DNA of 34,175 bases, from contig CAYMKI010000019.1 of assembly GCA_964390695.1 (NCBI GenBank), forward strand, positions 1 to 34,175, read 5' to 3'. How positions within the stretch are numbered: position 1 is the stretch's first letter; the number at the start of each line of letters is the position of its first letter. Positions 15,973 through 25,212 of this stretch are shown here, one piece after another. The position numbers and the translations under genes were made by a program. The DNA is from CAWACC01 sp964390695 (lineage in GTDB: Bacteria; Chlamydiota; Chlamydiia; Chlamydiales; Parachlamydiaceae). Below the pieces are notes generated by a model that worked only from the letters and a program-made list of their open reading frames with translations, was not told where the DNA came from and did no database searches.

Positions 15973-18687
15973 TTAAATTTTTTGTAATTTTGGTTGTTTA
16001 AATAAGAAGTTAATTAAACTACTGACGAACCATACCATTAGTGCAACTATTAAAATCACACCCCATTCAGTTAGGTTAAGAGACACGGTTCCGAATATTG
16101 TTTGTAGAAACGGAGTGTAAATCACAAGTAATTGGAGAAGAAGTGAACTGGCCAAAGCTAGAATGATAAAGGGATTCGAAAAAATACTAATATGGTATTG
16201 AGACCGCACCATCTGGACTCTGACAATCTCTAGTACAACCAAGGTTGTGAAAGCCATGGTTTGAGCGAGTTCTGCACTTTGACGCAGCCCAAAATGACAG
16301 GCTGTAAGCGTTCCTATTGCAATCACAAAGCCCGTCAAAAATAATTGAACAGCAAATCGTAAAGAAAAAATGGAATCCGAAGATTTTCTCGGAGGACGAT
16401 CCATGGCTGTCGGATCAATAGGGTCAAGTCCTAGTGCAATTGCAGGAAATCCATCTGTAACAAGATTTAACCAGAGAAGCTGAACAGCAGCAAGTGAAAC
16501 AAAAGGATTTCCTGCTGGATCTCTAAAGCCAAGTAGCATACCCATAAAAATCACAAGAAGTTCGGCAATATTTGAGGACATGAGGTAATTGACAAATTTA
16601 ATGATGTTATCATAAATCCCTCTCCCTTCTTCAACGGCATTGACAATGGAAGCAAAATTATCGTCTAAAATCACCATATCGGATGCTTCTTTGGTAACAT
16701 CCGTTCCTGTGATTCCCATGGCCACACCGATATCTGCTTCTTTAATAGCAGGTGCATCATTGACACCATCTCCTGTCATGGCAACAACTTCACCTAGAGA
16801 TTTCCAGGCACGTACTATCCTTAACTTATGTGCAGCGGATGTACGTGCATAAATGGCGATATTCCGCACCTTATCCTTCAAATTTTGATCATCCATTTGC
16901 TCGAGTTCAGCTCCGGTTATGGCCAAAGAACCTTCTTTCATCAGTTTAAGTTCCTTGGCTACTGCGATAGCTGTTTCCTTATGATCACCCGTGATCATCA
17001 CGGGCGTGATTCCTGCTTTTCTGCAAATTTCAATGGATTTCTTGACTTCAGGCCTTGGTGGATCCATCATGGCGATCAGTCCAACCAAAATTAGTTTATC
17101 CTCCAACGATTGATCAATTTTTGTGTTTTGTGGCAAAGGACGATAGCCTACCGCAAGTACGCGAAGCGCCTGACTTGCAAGATAGGCATTCGCATCTAAA
17201 ATTGTTTGTTTACGTTCTGTGGTTAGAGTTTCGACTTGTCCGTTGAGAAGAATGGACTCTGAATGTGCTAAAATAACATCAGTAGCTCCTTTAATAAAGA
17301 GCATGGGACCTTGGTGAGTTTGCCTTGCTATACTCATTCTTTTCCGTTCAGAATCAAACGGGATCTCAGTGATGATGGGATTTTCTCTTTCCAAATCCTG
17401 TTTAAGGAGATTAGCTTTACCAGCTGCAGTCAAAAGAGCGGCTTCTGTTGGATCGCCAGCAATACTCCACGCTTTTTGTTGATTGTGATTTTGATGTAGC
17501 TCCGCACTATTACAAAGAGTGCCAATTTTGAGAGACATGATCAATTCAGGAATATCTTGAGGGTTAATTTTAACATGCTTGATTTCAAAATCCCCTTCAG
17601 GGGTATAACTGACTCCAGTGACATCCACAAATTCATTATTGACCCATATAGATCTAACCACCATCTCATTTTGAGTAAGAGTTCCTGTTTTATCTGTACA
17701 AATGACAGTGGTGCACCCTAGCGTTTCAACGGAAGGAAGCCTGCGAACGAGTGCATTGCGCTTGGCCATTTTTCGCACCCCAATGGATAAAGCTATCGTT
17801 ACGATAGCAGGAAGACCTTCCGGAATTGCAGCAACGGCAAGACTGATGGAAATAAGAAGATTTTCTACTAGAGGCGTTCCTCTAAAGAAACCTAAAGCAA
17901 AAACAAGAGCAACAACGCCTAAACAGATCCATACTAAACGATGCCCCAACTCTTCCAGTCGAATTTGAAGAGGCGTTTGTTCTTCCTTCCCTTGTTGTAA
18001 AAGCGAGGCTATTTTGCCGAGTTCTGTTTGAAGTCCTGTTTCTGTGACAATCATATAGCCTTTTCCACTAACAGCAACCGTTCCGAGAAACCCCATGTTT
18101 TTCTTATCTCCAACCTGAAGATTTGGTTTTTCCAGTAGTTCTGCAATTTTATGAATCGGCATGGACTCACCGGTTAAAGCCGCTTCCTGCGTAGACAACT
18201 CAATGGATTGAATAATCCTCCCATCGGCTGGAATTCGATCGCCGGCCTCAATCAGAACTAGATCCCCTGAAACAATCTTTTCAGAAGGGAGCGTTTGCAA
18301 CTCTCCATCTCGAATGACTTTAGAAAACGGAGTAGCCATCTTGCGCAAAGCAGCAAGTGATTTTTCCGCTCGATATTCTTGAAAGAATCCCAGAAATGCA
18401 TTAAGAATGACAATCACGCCAATGGCTGTTGCATCTATCCATTCACCTAAAAAACCGGCAATGAATGCTGCAATGATTAAAGTCCAAACAATAAAACTAG
18501 AGAATTGATCAATCAGCAATGTGAGAGGAGAAACCCTTCTTTGTTCCGGCAGTTGGTTAGGCCCAAATTCTTGCAATCGCTTCTCTGCTTCAATGCTTGA
18601 TAATCCACGGTGAAGATCTGTTTTTAGATCGAGACAAACATCTTCAGGAGATTGATTCCACCATGTATTTATGTTTTTCAATTCCAC
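15973..18687 (-). CDS. SERCA-type (P2A) cation ATPase, probably Ca2+
   Basis: A 904-residue P2-type ATPase with a cation-ATPase N-terminal domain (WWNQSPEDVCLDLKTD...GLSSIEAEKRLQEFGPNQLP), TGES, PEGLP in TM4, DKTGTLTQNEM, GDGVNDAPA and a six-helix C-terminal half. TM4 AAIPEGLPA and TM6 NLVTDGFPA are the Ca2+-site motifs of SERCA-type pumps. Mn2+ or another divalent ion cannot be excluded. Start: a GTG at 18693 overlaps the ribosome site itself, so the GTG at 18687, 5 nt after AAGGAGG, is preferred. It lies between cusA and phosphoketolase with gaps of only 7-10 nt, an unusual partner for a copper RND operon. Confidence 0.9.
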   Translation of the reverse strand: MELKNINTWWNQSPEDVCLDLKTDLHRGLSSIEAEKRLQEFGPNQLPEQRRVSPLTLLIDQFSSFIVWTLIIAAFIAGFLGEWIDATAIGVIVILNAFLGFFQEYRAEKSLAALRKMATPFSKVIRDGELQTLPSEKIVSGDLVLIEAGDRIPADGRIIQSIELSTQEAALTGESMPIHKIAELLEKPNLQVGDKKNMGFLGTVAVSGKGYMIVTETGLQTELGKIASLLQQGKEEQTPLQIRLEELGHRLVWICLGVVALVFALGFFRGTPLVENLLISISLAVAAIPEGLPAIVTIALSIGVRKMAKRNALVRRLPSVETLGCTTVICTDKTGTLTQNEMVVRSIWVNNEFVDVTGVSYTPEGDFEIKHVKINPQDIPELIMSLKIGTLCNSAELHQNHNQQKAWSIAGDPTEAALLTAAGKANLLKQDLERENPIITEIPFDSERKRMSIARQTHQGPMLFIKGATDVILAHSESILLNGQVETLTTERKQTILDANAYLASQALRVLAVGYRPLPQNTKIDQSLEDKLILVGLIAMMDPPRPEVKKSIEICRKAGITPVMITGDHKETAIAVAKELKLMKEGSLAITGAELEQMDDQNLKDKVRNIAIYARTSAAHKLRIVRAWKSLGEVVAMTGDGVNDAPAIKEADIGVAMGITGTDVTKEASDMVILDDNFASIVNAVEEGRGIYDNIIKFVNYLMSSNIAELLVIFMGMLLGFRDPAGNPFVSLAAVQLLWLNLVTDGFPAIALGLDPIDPTAMDRPPRKSSDSIFSLRFAVQLFLTGFVIAIGTLTACHFGLRQSAELAQTMAFTTLVVLEIVRVQMVRSQYHISIFSNPFIILALASSLLLQLLVIYTPFLQTIFGTVSLNLTEWGVILIVALMVWFVSSLINFLFKQPKLQKI

Positions 18688-18697
18688 TGCCACCTCC

Positions 18698-21600
18698 TTA
18701 AGTGTTTTGCGTTGGGTTCTTTTTTAGATGAAAACTTCGCCAAATGACATAAATAGCTGGAATGACGCAAATCGTGAGAAAGGTGAGTGAGAGCAAACCA
18801 CCCCAAAGTGGTACTGCAATGCGCTTGGCAACATCTGAACCCACGCCGGTGCTCCACAGAATGGGTAGCATTCCTAAAATATTTAATGCGACGGCCATAA
18901 TTAAAGGACGAATGCGATAAGTTCCATGCTCGACAGTCATTGTTTCAAGTTCAGCTACAGATGTCATCTTTCCTTCTTTTTGCCATTTCTCATAACCTTC
19001 CTCTAAATAAACCATCATAATAGATGCCGTTTGAGCCGCAATGCCCAGTAAGGCAATCATGCCAACCCAAACAGCTATGGAAGTATTATAACTTAGGGAA
19101 TACATCAACCAGATCGCCCCAATGGCAGCAAATGGAACGGAAAGCATGACGATGAGAGTCTGAGCAATTCCTTTGAAATTAAAGTAGAGAATAATGGCGA
19201 TAAGCAAAATCGTGAGGGGAACGACCCATAGCATAAGTGCCTGAATGCGTTCTAGAAATTCATATTGCCCTGTCCACTTGAGATAATAACCTTGAGGAAG
19301 TTTAAGATTCTTATTAACTGTTTCCTTTGCTTCCTTGACATAGCCGCCAATATCCCTACCCTCCATATCCACATAGACCCACCCGTTAAGCGAGGCCATC
19401 TCATCTTTGATCATGGGAGGACCCATGACGGCCTCGATTTTTCCAAGAAGGGTTAATGGAACATGGGCGACTTTTCCTCCACCCATCCCTTGTTTCTCCC
19501 CACCCATTTCTGTTGATACTCCTATTTGCTTAGGGATTGGAACAAGGACATTTCTCAACTTTTCAACATCATTGCGAAGATCGCGAGGATAACGAACGTT
19601 AATTTTATAGCGCTCACGCCCTTCGATGGTAGTGGTAACATCCAAACCACCAATAGCTGTTTCAATGACATCAAAAACATCCATAAGTCTGAGACCATAG
19701 CGCGCAATGGCTTCACGATCCGGAATAAAATCAATAAAAAATCCTCCAATTTCTCGTTCTGCATATACACTGCGTGTGCCAGGCACCATTTTGAGAATGC
19801 CTTCAAGCTCTTGGCCGATTTCATTGATTTTAAAGAGATCAGTTCCAAATACTTTAATCCCAATAGGAGTTCGAATCCCCGTAGTTAACATATCGATACG
19901 GGCTTTAATTGGCATGGTAAAGGCGTTTTGTACTCCTATAATTTTCAATGCCTCGTTCATTTCCTTTTCCAATTTTTCTTTAGTCATTCCTGGACGCCAC
20001 TCGGACTTTGGTTTTAGCATCACAACCGTTTCAGTCATTGAAAGAGGGGCCGGATCAGTCGCAGTTTCAGCTCTTCCTGCTTTACCAAAGACTCTTTCTA
20101 CCTCAGGAAAAGATTTTAAAATTTTGTCTTGAAGCTGCAAAAGATCCTTTGCCGCTTCGATTGAAATTCCAGGGACTGTGATTGGCATAAACAAAATGGT
20201 TTCTTCGTCTAATGGAGGCATGAATTCTGACCCTAGACGCATAAAAATGGGGATTGTGACTAGTGAGCCTATGATGGCAAGAAGAACAACAAGATAGCGA
20301 AATTTTACACAGAAATTCAAGAGAGGACGATAAAGGGCAATCATCCATCGATTAATGGGATTTTTCAAGGCAGGGCGAATGTTTCCGCGAATAAAGGTAA
20401 CCATCAATGCAGGGACCAATGTGATTCCTAAAATAGCTCCAAAAGCTACCGCATATGTTTTAGTGAATGCCAATGGAGAAAACAGGCGCCCTTCTTGAGC
20501 TTGCAAGGTAAAAACAGGCAAAAAAGCAATCACTGTTACCAATAGCGTAGCAAAAATACTTGGGCCAATCTCTTTGGCAGCTTCGATGATGATTTCGTTT
20601 CTATCTCCCTTACCACCAGCTGCTTCAAGTTTAGCATGTGCATTTTCTGTCATGACAACAGCAGCATCGACAACATCCCCGATAGCAATAATAATACCTG
20701 CAAGTGACATGATGTTTACAGTGAGACTTTGATAGAACATCGGGATGAAAGAGATAATGACGGCAATAGGAAGAGTAATAATCGCGACGAGCGTTGATCT
20801 AAAGTGAAATAGGAAAAGGATAATAACGACTGAGACGATGATGATTTCTTCTATTAGGGCCTCAGAAAGTGTTTCCATTGAATGGTCGATTAGCGAGGAA
20901 CGATCATAAGTTGTAATGAGCTTAACCCCTGGAGGAAACGAGGGGCGCATTTCTTCAAGTTTAGCCTTAATGCGATTGATCACTTCGCGCGCATTTTCTC
21001 CATAGCGCATCACAACAATACCGCCAACCACTTCTCCTTCCCCATCTAATTCAACTAGACCTCGTCGGATATTTCCACCAATTTGCACATGGGCAACGTC
21101 TTTAATTAAAATGGGTGTTCCTTTACCATCTGTTCCTACCACAACTTTTTCAAGCATGGCTTTGTCTGTAATATATCCTCTTCCTCTAACCGCATATTCA
21201 TGTTCGGCAAGTTCAACAACGCGCCCTCCTACGTCTGCGTTTGACTGGTCAATGGCTTGTTTCACATCAGCTAAAGAAATCTCAAAAGCTTGCAGTTTAA
21301 CAGGGTCAATTTCTACTTGGTATTCTTTCTCGTATCCTCCCACGCTGGCTACTTCCGCAACTCCTGGCACGGAAGTCAACCAATAGCGTAAATACCAATC
21401 TTGAAAGCTACGTAATTCCTGCAAGGAATATTTTCCCGAATCATCAACCAAAGCATACTCAAAGACCCATCCCACCCCTGTGGCATCAGGGCCCATTTGA
21501 GGAGTCACTCCGGGTGGAAGCCTGCCCTGCATTTTAGATAAGTATTCTAATGTGCGACTTCTGGCCCAATAGATGTCTGTGCCGTCTTCAAAGATGACGT

Positions 21601-21880
21601 AGACAAAGGACATCCCAAACATTGTAAAAGCACGCACGAGTTTGACTTTGGGAGCACCAAGAAAAGTTGTCACGAGAGGATAGCTAATCTGATCTTCGAT
21701 CAGATTGGGACTGCGGCCCATCCATTCTGTAAAAATGATGACCTGTGTATCGGATAAATCAGGAAGAGCATCAAGAGGACTTTTGCGAATCGCCCATGCA
21801 GACCAAAGCAATACTAATGCAGTACAAATCAAAACAATGAAACGATTTCTTGCGCAAAATTCAATAATGGAAGCGATCAT
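18698..21880 (-). CDS. cusA: CusA-type heavy-metal RND efflux pump
   Basis: A 1060-residue HME-RND inner-membrane pump that drives metal export by proton influx. The N-terminus is LDALPDLSDTQVIIFTEW. TM4 has the proton-relay Asp in IAIGDVVDAAVVMTENAHAK. The substrate region contains MPIKARIDMLTTGIRTPIGI, the Met-bearing segment that marks Cu(I)/Ag(I) pumps (CusA/SilA) as opposed to divalent CzcA. Twelve TM helices in two repeats are evident, and the C-terminus is Lys/Asn rich. Its ATG overlaps the stop of cusB as ATGA, and the Ca-type ATPase follows closely. With the cusB- and cusC-like genes it should form a complete CusCBA channel. No CusF or CusRS gene is seen nearby. Confidence 0.93.
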   Translation of the reverse strand: MIASIIEFCARNRFIVLICTALVLLWSAWAIRKSPLDALPDLSDTQVIIFTEWMGRSPNLIEDQISYPLVTTFLGAPKVKLVRAFTMFGMSFVYVIFEDGTDIYWARSRTLEYLSKMQGRLPPGVTPQMGPDATGVGWVFEYALVDDSGKYSLQELRSFQDWYLRYWLTSVPGVAEVASVGGYEKEYQVEIDPVKLQAFEISLADVKQAIDQSNADVGGRVVELAEHEYAVRGRGYITDKAMLEKVVVGTDGKGTPILIKDVAHVQIGGNIRRGLVELDGEGEVVGGIVVMRYGENAREVINRIKAKLEEMRPSFPPGVKLITTYDRSSLIDHSMETLSEALIEEIIIVSVVIILFLFHFRSTLVAIITLPIAVIISFIPMFYQSLTVNIMSLAGIIIAIGDVVDAAVVMTENAHAKLEAAGGKGDRNEIIIEAAKEIGPSIFATLLVTVIAFLPVFTLQAQEGRLFSPLAFTKTYAVAFGAILGITLVPALMVTFIRGNIRPALKNPINRWMIALYRPLLNFCVKFRYLVVLLAIIGSLVTIPIFMRLGSEFMPPLDEETILFMPITVPGISIEAAKDLLQLQDKILKSFPEVERVFGKAGRAETATDPAPLSMTETVVMLKPKSEWRPGMTKEKLEKEMNEALKIIGVQNAFTMPIKARIDMLTTGIRTPIGIKVFGTDLFKINEIGQELEGILKMVPGTRSVYAEREIGGFFIDFIPDREAIARYGLRLMDVFDVIETAIGGLDVTTTIEGRERYKINVRYPRDLRNDVEKLRNVLVPIPKQIGVSTEMGGEKQGMGGGKVAHVPLTLLGKIEAVMGPPMIKDEMASLNGWVYVDMEGRDIGGYVKEAKETVNKNLKLPQGYYLKWTGQYEFLERIQALMLWVVPLTILLIAIILYFNFKGIAQTLIVMLSVPFAAIGAIWLMYSLSYNTSIAVWVGMIALLGIAAQTASIMMVYLEEGYEKWQKEGKMTSVAELETMTVEHGTYRIRPLIMAVALNILGMLPILWSTGVGSDVAKRIAVPLWGGLLSLTFLTICVIPAIYVIWRSFHLKKNPTQNT

Positions 21881-23061
21881 TTTTTATCCATCTCCATCCC
21901 TTGCATTCCTCCCCCAGAAGCTTGGATGCGACTCTCTGAATCCATCAAGAACTGGGAGCTCGTTACTACTAAATCATTTTCATTCAAACCTTTTAAAACC
22001 TGATAATAGCCTCCTCCTTTATAGCCTAGTTGTACTTCAATAGGCCTATAAAAACCTGGTGCCTTTTCAATGAAAACAATTTTCTTTGTTCCTGTGTCGA
22101 TAACAGCTGCTTCAGGAAGCGCTAATACAAATCCTATCGGAATTGTTAACTCAATAACCCCATACATGCCCGGTTTCAAAAGCATTTCCCTATTACTGAA
22201 ATCAAAGCGGACTTTTGTCGTTCGTGTTGTTTGATCAAGCACGTAATTGATAAAATCAACCTTCCCCTCAAAAGTTTTTCCAGGAAAGGCATTCATTGTT
22301 AAAGTTGCTTGCTGCCCAATGCGAATGGAGGCAATATCCTGTTCAAAAATGTCCGCCAATACCCAGACATGCGAAAGATCGGCAACAGTAAATATATTCA
22401 TGCCAGGTTCGACATTCATCCCTACGAAAGCATTCTTTTGTAATACAATGCCATTGATAGGAGAACGAATAGTGAGTGTTTTCATGGGAATAGCTTGTCG
22501 ATCTAAACGCTCTATTTCTTCTTGAGGAATATCCCACAATTCTAAACGTTGTCTGACGGATTCAAGCAGCTTCTGATTTGTGCGGGAATATTCCTCAGCA
22601 AAAGTACCTCTGAGTTGATTCCTCATACCTTTCTTAGCGATGATGTATTCTTCTTGGGTGGCAAGGAGAGCGGGGCTATACACCGAAAATAAAGGCTCTC
22701 CTTGATTGACAGATTGGTTTGTGAAGTTTACATAGAGATCGACAATCCATCCGCTAAACTTTGTTTGAATATTTGCGACACGCCTTTCATCAGAGACTAC
22801 AATACCAACGGCACGAATCGACTTGTCCAACTCTCGAGAAATCACTTTTTCAGTGCGTACTCCAAAAAGTTGAATACGCTCCGGGTCGATCTTCACCTCT
22901 GCATATCCCTGAGGAGGCATCCCTTCCATATTCGACATAGTTTCAGGTTTAGTTTCTGGTTCTGATTTCGCCTCCTGAGTTTCTTGCTGTGATTGGCAGC
23001 CAATAACTGTAATCGCCATCAAAAAAACTAAAATAGAACCCTTTAACGTCTGTAATCGCAT
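21877..23061 (-). CDS. cusB: CusB-type periplasmic adaptor (membrane fusion protein)
   Basis: A 394-residue adaptor lipoprotein. The signal ends at VIGC (Cys22), followed by an acidic spacer and a Met cluster (MSNMEGMPPQG) equivalent to the N-terminal Met site through which CusB takes up Cu(I). Then come the barrel-sandwich halves (IQTKFSGWIVDLYVNFTNQ and RSPINGIVLQKNAFVGM...VEPG), a hairpin between them (about 115-180), a beta-barrel and a membrane-proximal domain (KGLNENDLVVTSSQFLMDSE). GGAGGAGG lies 4-5 nt before the ATG, inside the end of cusC; the genes overlap by 19 nt. The stop overlaps the cusA start. Confidence 0.92.
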   Translation of the reverse strand: MRLQTLKGSILVFLMAITVIGCQSQQETQEAKSEPETKPETMSNMEGMPPQGYAEVKIDPERIQLFGVRTEKVISRELDKSIRAVGIVVSDERRVANIQTKFSGWIVDLYVNFTNQSVNQGEPLFSVYSPALLATQEEYIIAKKGMRNQLRGTFAEEYSRTNQKLLESVRQRLELWDIPQEEIERLDRQAIPMKTLTIRSPINGIVLQKNAFVGMNVEPGMNIFTVADLSHVWVLADIFEQDIASIRIGQQATLTMNAFPGKTFEGKVDFINYVLDQTTRTTKVRFDFSNREMLLKPGMYGVIELTIPIGFVLALPEAAVIDTGTKKIVFIEKAPGFYRPIEVQLGYKGGGYYQVLKGLNENDLVVTSSQFLMDSESRIQASGGGMQGMEMDKK

Positions 23062-24347
23062 AAGACCTCCTCCAAATTCACTCCCAGTGCACGCTCTAGT
23101 TCTGCAAGAATGATTTCGCGTTCCGAAAGAAAACGTTCATACTCAAGTTCAGCATTAAACGCTTGCCGCCACGTATCCAGCAATAGTAAAAACTTTCCTT
23201 CACCGGATCGGTAAGAGGAGAGCAATGCAGAGAATGCTTCCTTAACCTTTGGCAAAATTCCATCTCGATAAAGGGAAATCTTGTCATCTGTTGATTTTAG
23301 TTTCGCAAGTAGCTCTTTCAATTTTCCAGAGATCATGGCTTGCATCCCTTCCAATTCCTTTTGATTGGCAAAAGCATTTGCACGAGCCTCACGCACTTCC
23401 CTTGCTTGTTTTTCTGGAATCCAAATCGGAAGATTGAATCCCACTCTGAACATCAAGGCATCATCGACGTGACCATCAAAATTATTATTCATTCTTTCAT
23501 AAGCTACACCCACCTCGAAGTCGGGATAATAGTTACGGCGTGCCAGTTGCGCCATTTTTTCTTGCTCCATGACCATAGCTTGCATTCTGTGAAGTTCTGA
23601 TCGAGAAGCTAAGGCAATCGATTCAGCTTGGTAAAAGGAAATATTAAAAGGTTTGCTAAAGGAAGCTATCGGCTTACCCAATGGTTCGGTTGGTGAACGA
23701 TTCAGTAAAGCATTTAGCATACTCTGAAACATCACTTTTTCAGCTTCGAGCATGAGGCGCTGTTCTTCAAGCATTTGTAGCTCTAACTGCATCTTAATAA
23801 TCTCAGCATATTCTCCTTTTCCAGAGCGATATAGCGCCATGCCATCTTCAATTAGCGCTTTAACAAGGCCTGCGTTCTCGACATTAATTCTTAGAGAAAC
23901 ATCATTAGTATATAACTGATAATAGAGGAGTTTGGTTTGTCTAACGAGTTCACGATAAGTCGTAATCTCTATGCTTTGTTGCTGCAACATGACTTGCTTA
24001 GCAATTTCCCCCTTCAAGCGCAGCTTTCCGGGAAATGGAATCGCTTGGCTTACCTCATAGCTCATCATAGGAGTAAAATCACTCGTCTTATGAAGCTTAT
24101 TTTGATCAGACGTAATCATTACTTGAGGGTCTTCGAGCACCTGTACTCGATGCACGACCTCATGTGCCGCTTGAATTCTTAGGCGTGTGGCATCAAGATT
24201 TGGATTTCGTTGAATCACTTCCTTTACTAGAACATCAAGTTGAAGAGGCGAGAAACTAAGATTGTCATCAATAACACAATCAGCAGCACAAAATGTTCTT
24301 ATTGAACAAAGCAATAAGAATAGGCTAAAAACCATGATCTTAATCAT
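23043..24347 (-). CDS. cusC: CusC-type outer-membrane factor
   Basis: A 434-residue TolC-family channel. It has a signal peptide (MVFSLFLLLCSIRTFCAADC), then LDVLVKEVIQRNPNLDATRL and a VLEDPQVMITSD strand region. The second repeat contains ALASRSELHRMQAM, YPDFEVGVAYERMNN and FNLPIWIPEKQAREVREA, the usual markers of RND-linked outer-membrane factors. It is the first gene of the long leftward array, so the main promoter should be in the 271-nt gap before it. The ribosome site of ATG 24347 is weak (AGGCGAAAT). The second ATG at 24335 (MVFSL) is an alternative start. A Cys in AADC may be lipidated, but no classic lipobox is present. Confidence 0.9.
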   Translation of the reverse strand: MIKIMVFSLFLLLCSIRTFCAADCVIDDNLSFSPLQLDVLVKEVIQRNPNLDATRLRIQAAHEVVHRVQVLEDPQVMITSDQNKLHKTSDFTPMMSYEVSQAIPFPGKLRLKGEIAKQVMLQQQSIEITTYRELVRQTKLLYYQLYTNDVSLRINVENAGLVKALIEDGMALYRSGKGEYAEIIKMQLELQMLEEQRLMLEAEKVMFQSMLNALLNRSPTEPLGKPIASFSKPFNISFYQAESIALASRSELHRMQAMVMEQEKMAQLARRNYYPDFEVGVAYERMNNNFDGHVDDALMFRVGFNLPIWIPEKQAREVREARANAFANQKELEGMQAMISGKLKELLAKLKSTDDKISLYRDGILPKVKEAFSALLSSYRSGEGKFLLLLDTWRQAFNAELEYERFLSEREIILAELERALGVNLEEVLCDYRR

Positions 24348-24454
24348 ATATTTCGCCTATGACTATTCTTTGGATAAGAGCCTTTCTCCCAGTGACAATT
24401 TTTCCCAAATTTGCTTGATTCTGACTTATCATTTATTAACCACTCAGTATTTAT

Positions 24455-24473
24455 ATCCTTGAATATCAAGGAT
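24455..24473. promoter_or_regulatory. 19-bp dyad upstream of the copper operon
   Basis: ATCCTTG (24455-24461) and CAAGGAT (24467-24473) are exact reverse complements around AATAT. On the minus strand TATAAA follows directly, which could be a -10 for the cusC transcript. The size (19 bp) and the CCTTG/CAAGG core recall MerR-family (CueR-like) operators, but no such regulator is in the window and the -35 is unclear. Confidence 0.4.
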
Positions 24474-24577
24474 GAACGATAGTATTGATTCAAATTTTTA
24501 AAATTCTTTGTACATATCCTTATCATGCCTTATAAAGACTTATTTGATTTGACGTCAACGAAAATTCTTCAAGAACA

Positions 24578-24612
24578 ACCCATTTGACTTTAATGGGTAG
24601 ATTTTGTAGATT
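24578..24612 (+). promoter_or_regulatory. Putative abiE promoter with overlapping dyad
   Basis: TTGACT (24584-24589) and TAGATT (24607-24612) are 17 nt apart. The dyad ACCCATT (24578-24584) / AATGGGT (24592-24598) surrounds the -35. AbiEi-type antitoxins are known to bind inverted repeats in their own promoter, so this is the natural autoregulatory site. The expected transcript start falls at or next to the ATG at 24619, suggesting a very short leader or a leaderless mRNA. Confidence 0.5.
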
Positions 24613-24618
24613 TAAAGA

Positions 24619-25212
24619 ATGAGACAGTTAAAATACATGAAGCAGTTAGAGCCTTTTCTCAATGTTCCTTTTTTTACAGCAGCGGATGCAGAGAAGCAGA
24701 ATGTTCCAAGGCATGCATTGGCTTATTTAGTGAAAAGAGGCATTCTAGAAAGGATTTATCCAGGAACTTTCCGCTTTTCCGAATATGAACCAGAAGTTGA
24801 GGTTCAGTGGGAAAATTTGGCGCTGGTCGCAGCTAGTATTCCCGATAGCGTCATTTGTTTAATTTCTGCGCTTTGTTACTATGATTTGACAGACCAAATC
24901 ATGCGAGAGATCTGGATTGCTGTACCCCATGAATCCTATCCCCCAAAGCGCCCCAACACTAGAATCGTTAGAATGCGAAACATTGAGCTTGGGAGAATCG
25001 AAATTACTCTCGGTGAATATAAAGTTTACATTTTTGATAGAGAGCGTTGCATCGTTGATGCCTTTCGCTATCTAAGCAAAGAAATCGCTATAAAGGCTAT
25101 CCAGAGATATTTCCAAAATACTGGCCATAAGCCAAATCCTAAGCAATTGGGGCTATATGCAAAGAAACTGCGAGTAAACATCACCCCGTACATTTTATCT
25201 TATACGACATGA
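24619..25212 (+). CDS. abiEi: AbiEi-type antitoxin / autorepressor
   Basis: A 197-residue protein with the layout of AbiEi antitoxins of type IV toxin-antitoxin systems. An N-terminal winged-helix (residues 10-50: FFTAADAEKQNVPRHALAYL, then VKRGILERIYPGTFR) is followed by the C-terminal antitoxin domain (SVICLISALCYYDLTDQ... WIAVPH...FDRERCIVDAFRYL). The antitoxin counteracts the toxin without binding it directly and represses its own promoter. It overlaps the toxin gene by 4 nt (ATGA). The ribosome site at ATG 24619 is weak; ATG 24637 is an alternative start. Its base composition resembles the neighbouring genes. Confidence 0.87.
   Translation: MRQLKYMKQLEPFLNVPFFTAADAEKQNVPRHALAYLVKRGILERIYPGTFRFSEYEPEVEVQWENLALVAASIPDSVICLISALCYYDLTDQIMREIWIAVPHESYPPKRPNTRIVRMRNIELGRIEITLGEYKVYIFDRERCIVDAFRYLSKEIAIKAIQRYFQNTGHKPNPKQLGLYAKKLRVNITPYILSYTT

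Larger units (their letters stand above)
24348..24618. other. Divergent intergenic region between cusC and abiE
   Basis: This 271-nt AT-rich gap should hold promoters for both directions. Three dyads are visible: 24455-24473, the palindrome TTGACGTCAA at 24549-24558, and 24578-24598. An open frame of 60 codons on the minus strand (24344-24526) has no ribosome site or recognisable character, so I do not call it a gene. Confidence 0.6.

Noticed and set aside
24344..24526. 60-codon minus-strand frame before cusC
   Set aside because: There is no ribosome site, its composition is basic and random-looking, and it lies in the expected promoter region.
24549..24558. Palindrome TTGACGTCAA as a regulator site
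   Set aside because: A single 10-bp palindrome in AT-rich DNA can occur by chance, and it is not placed at a recognisable promoter.
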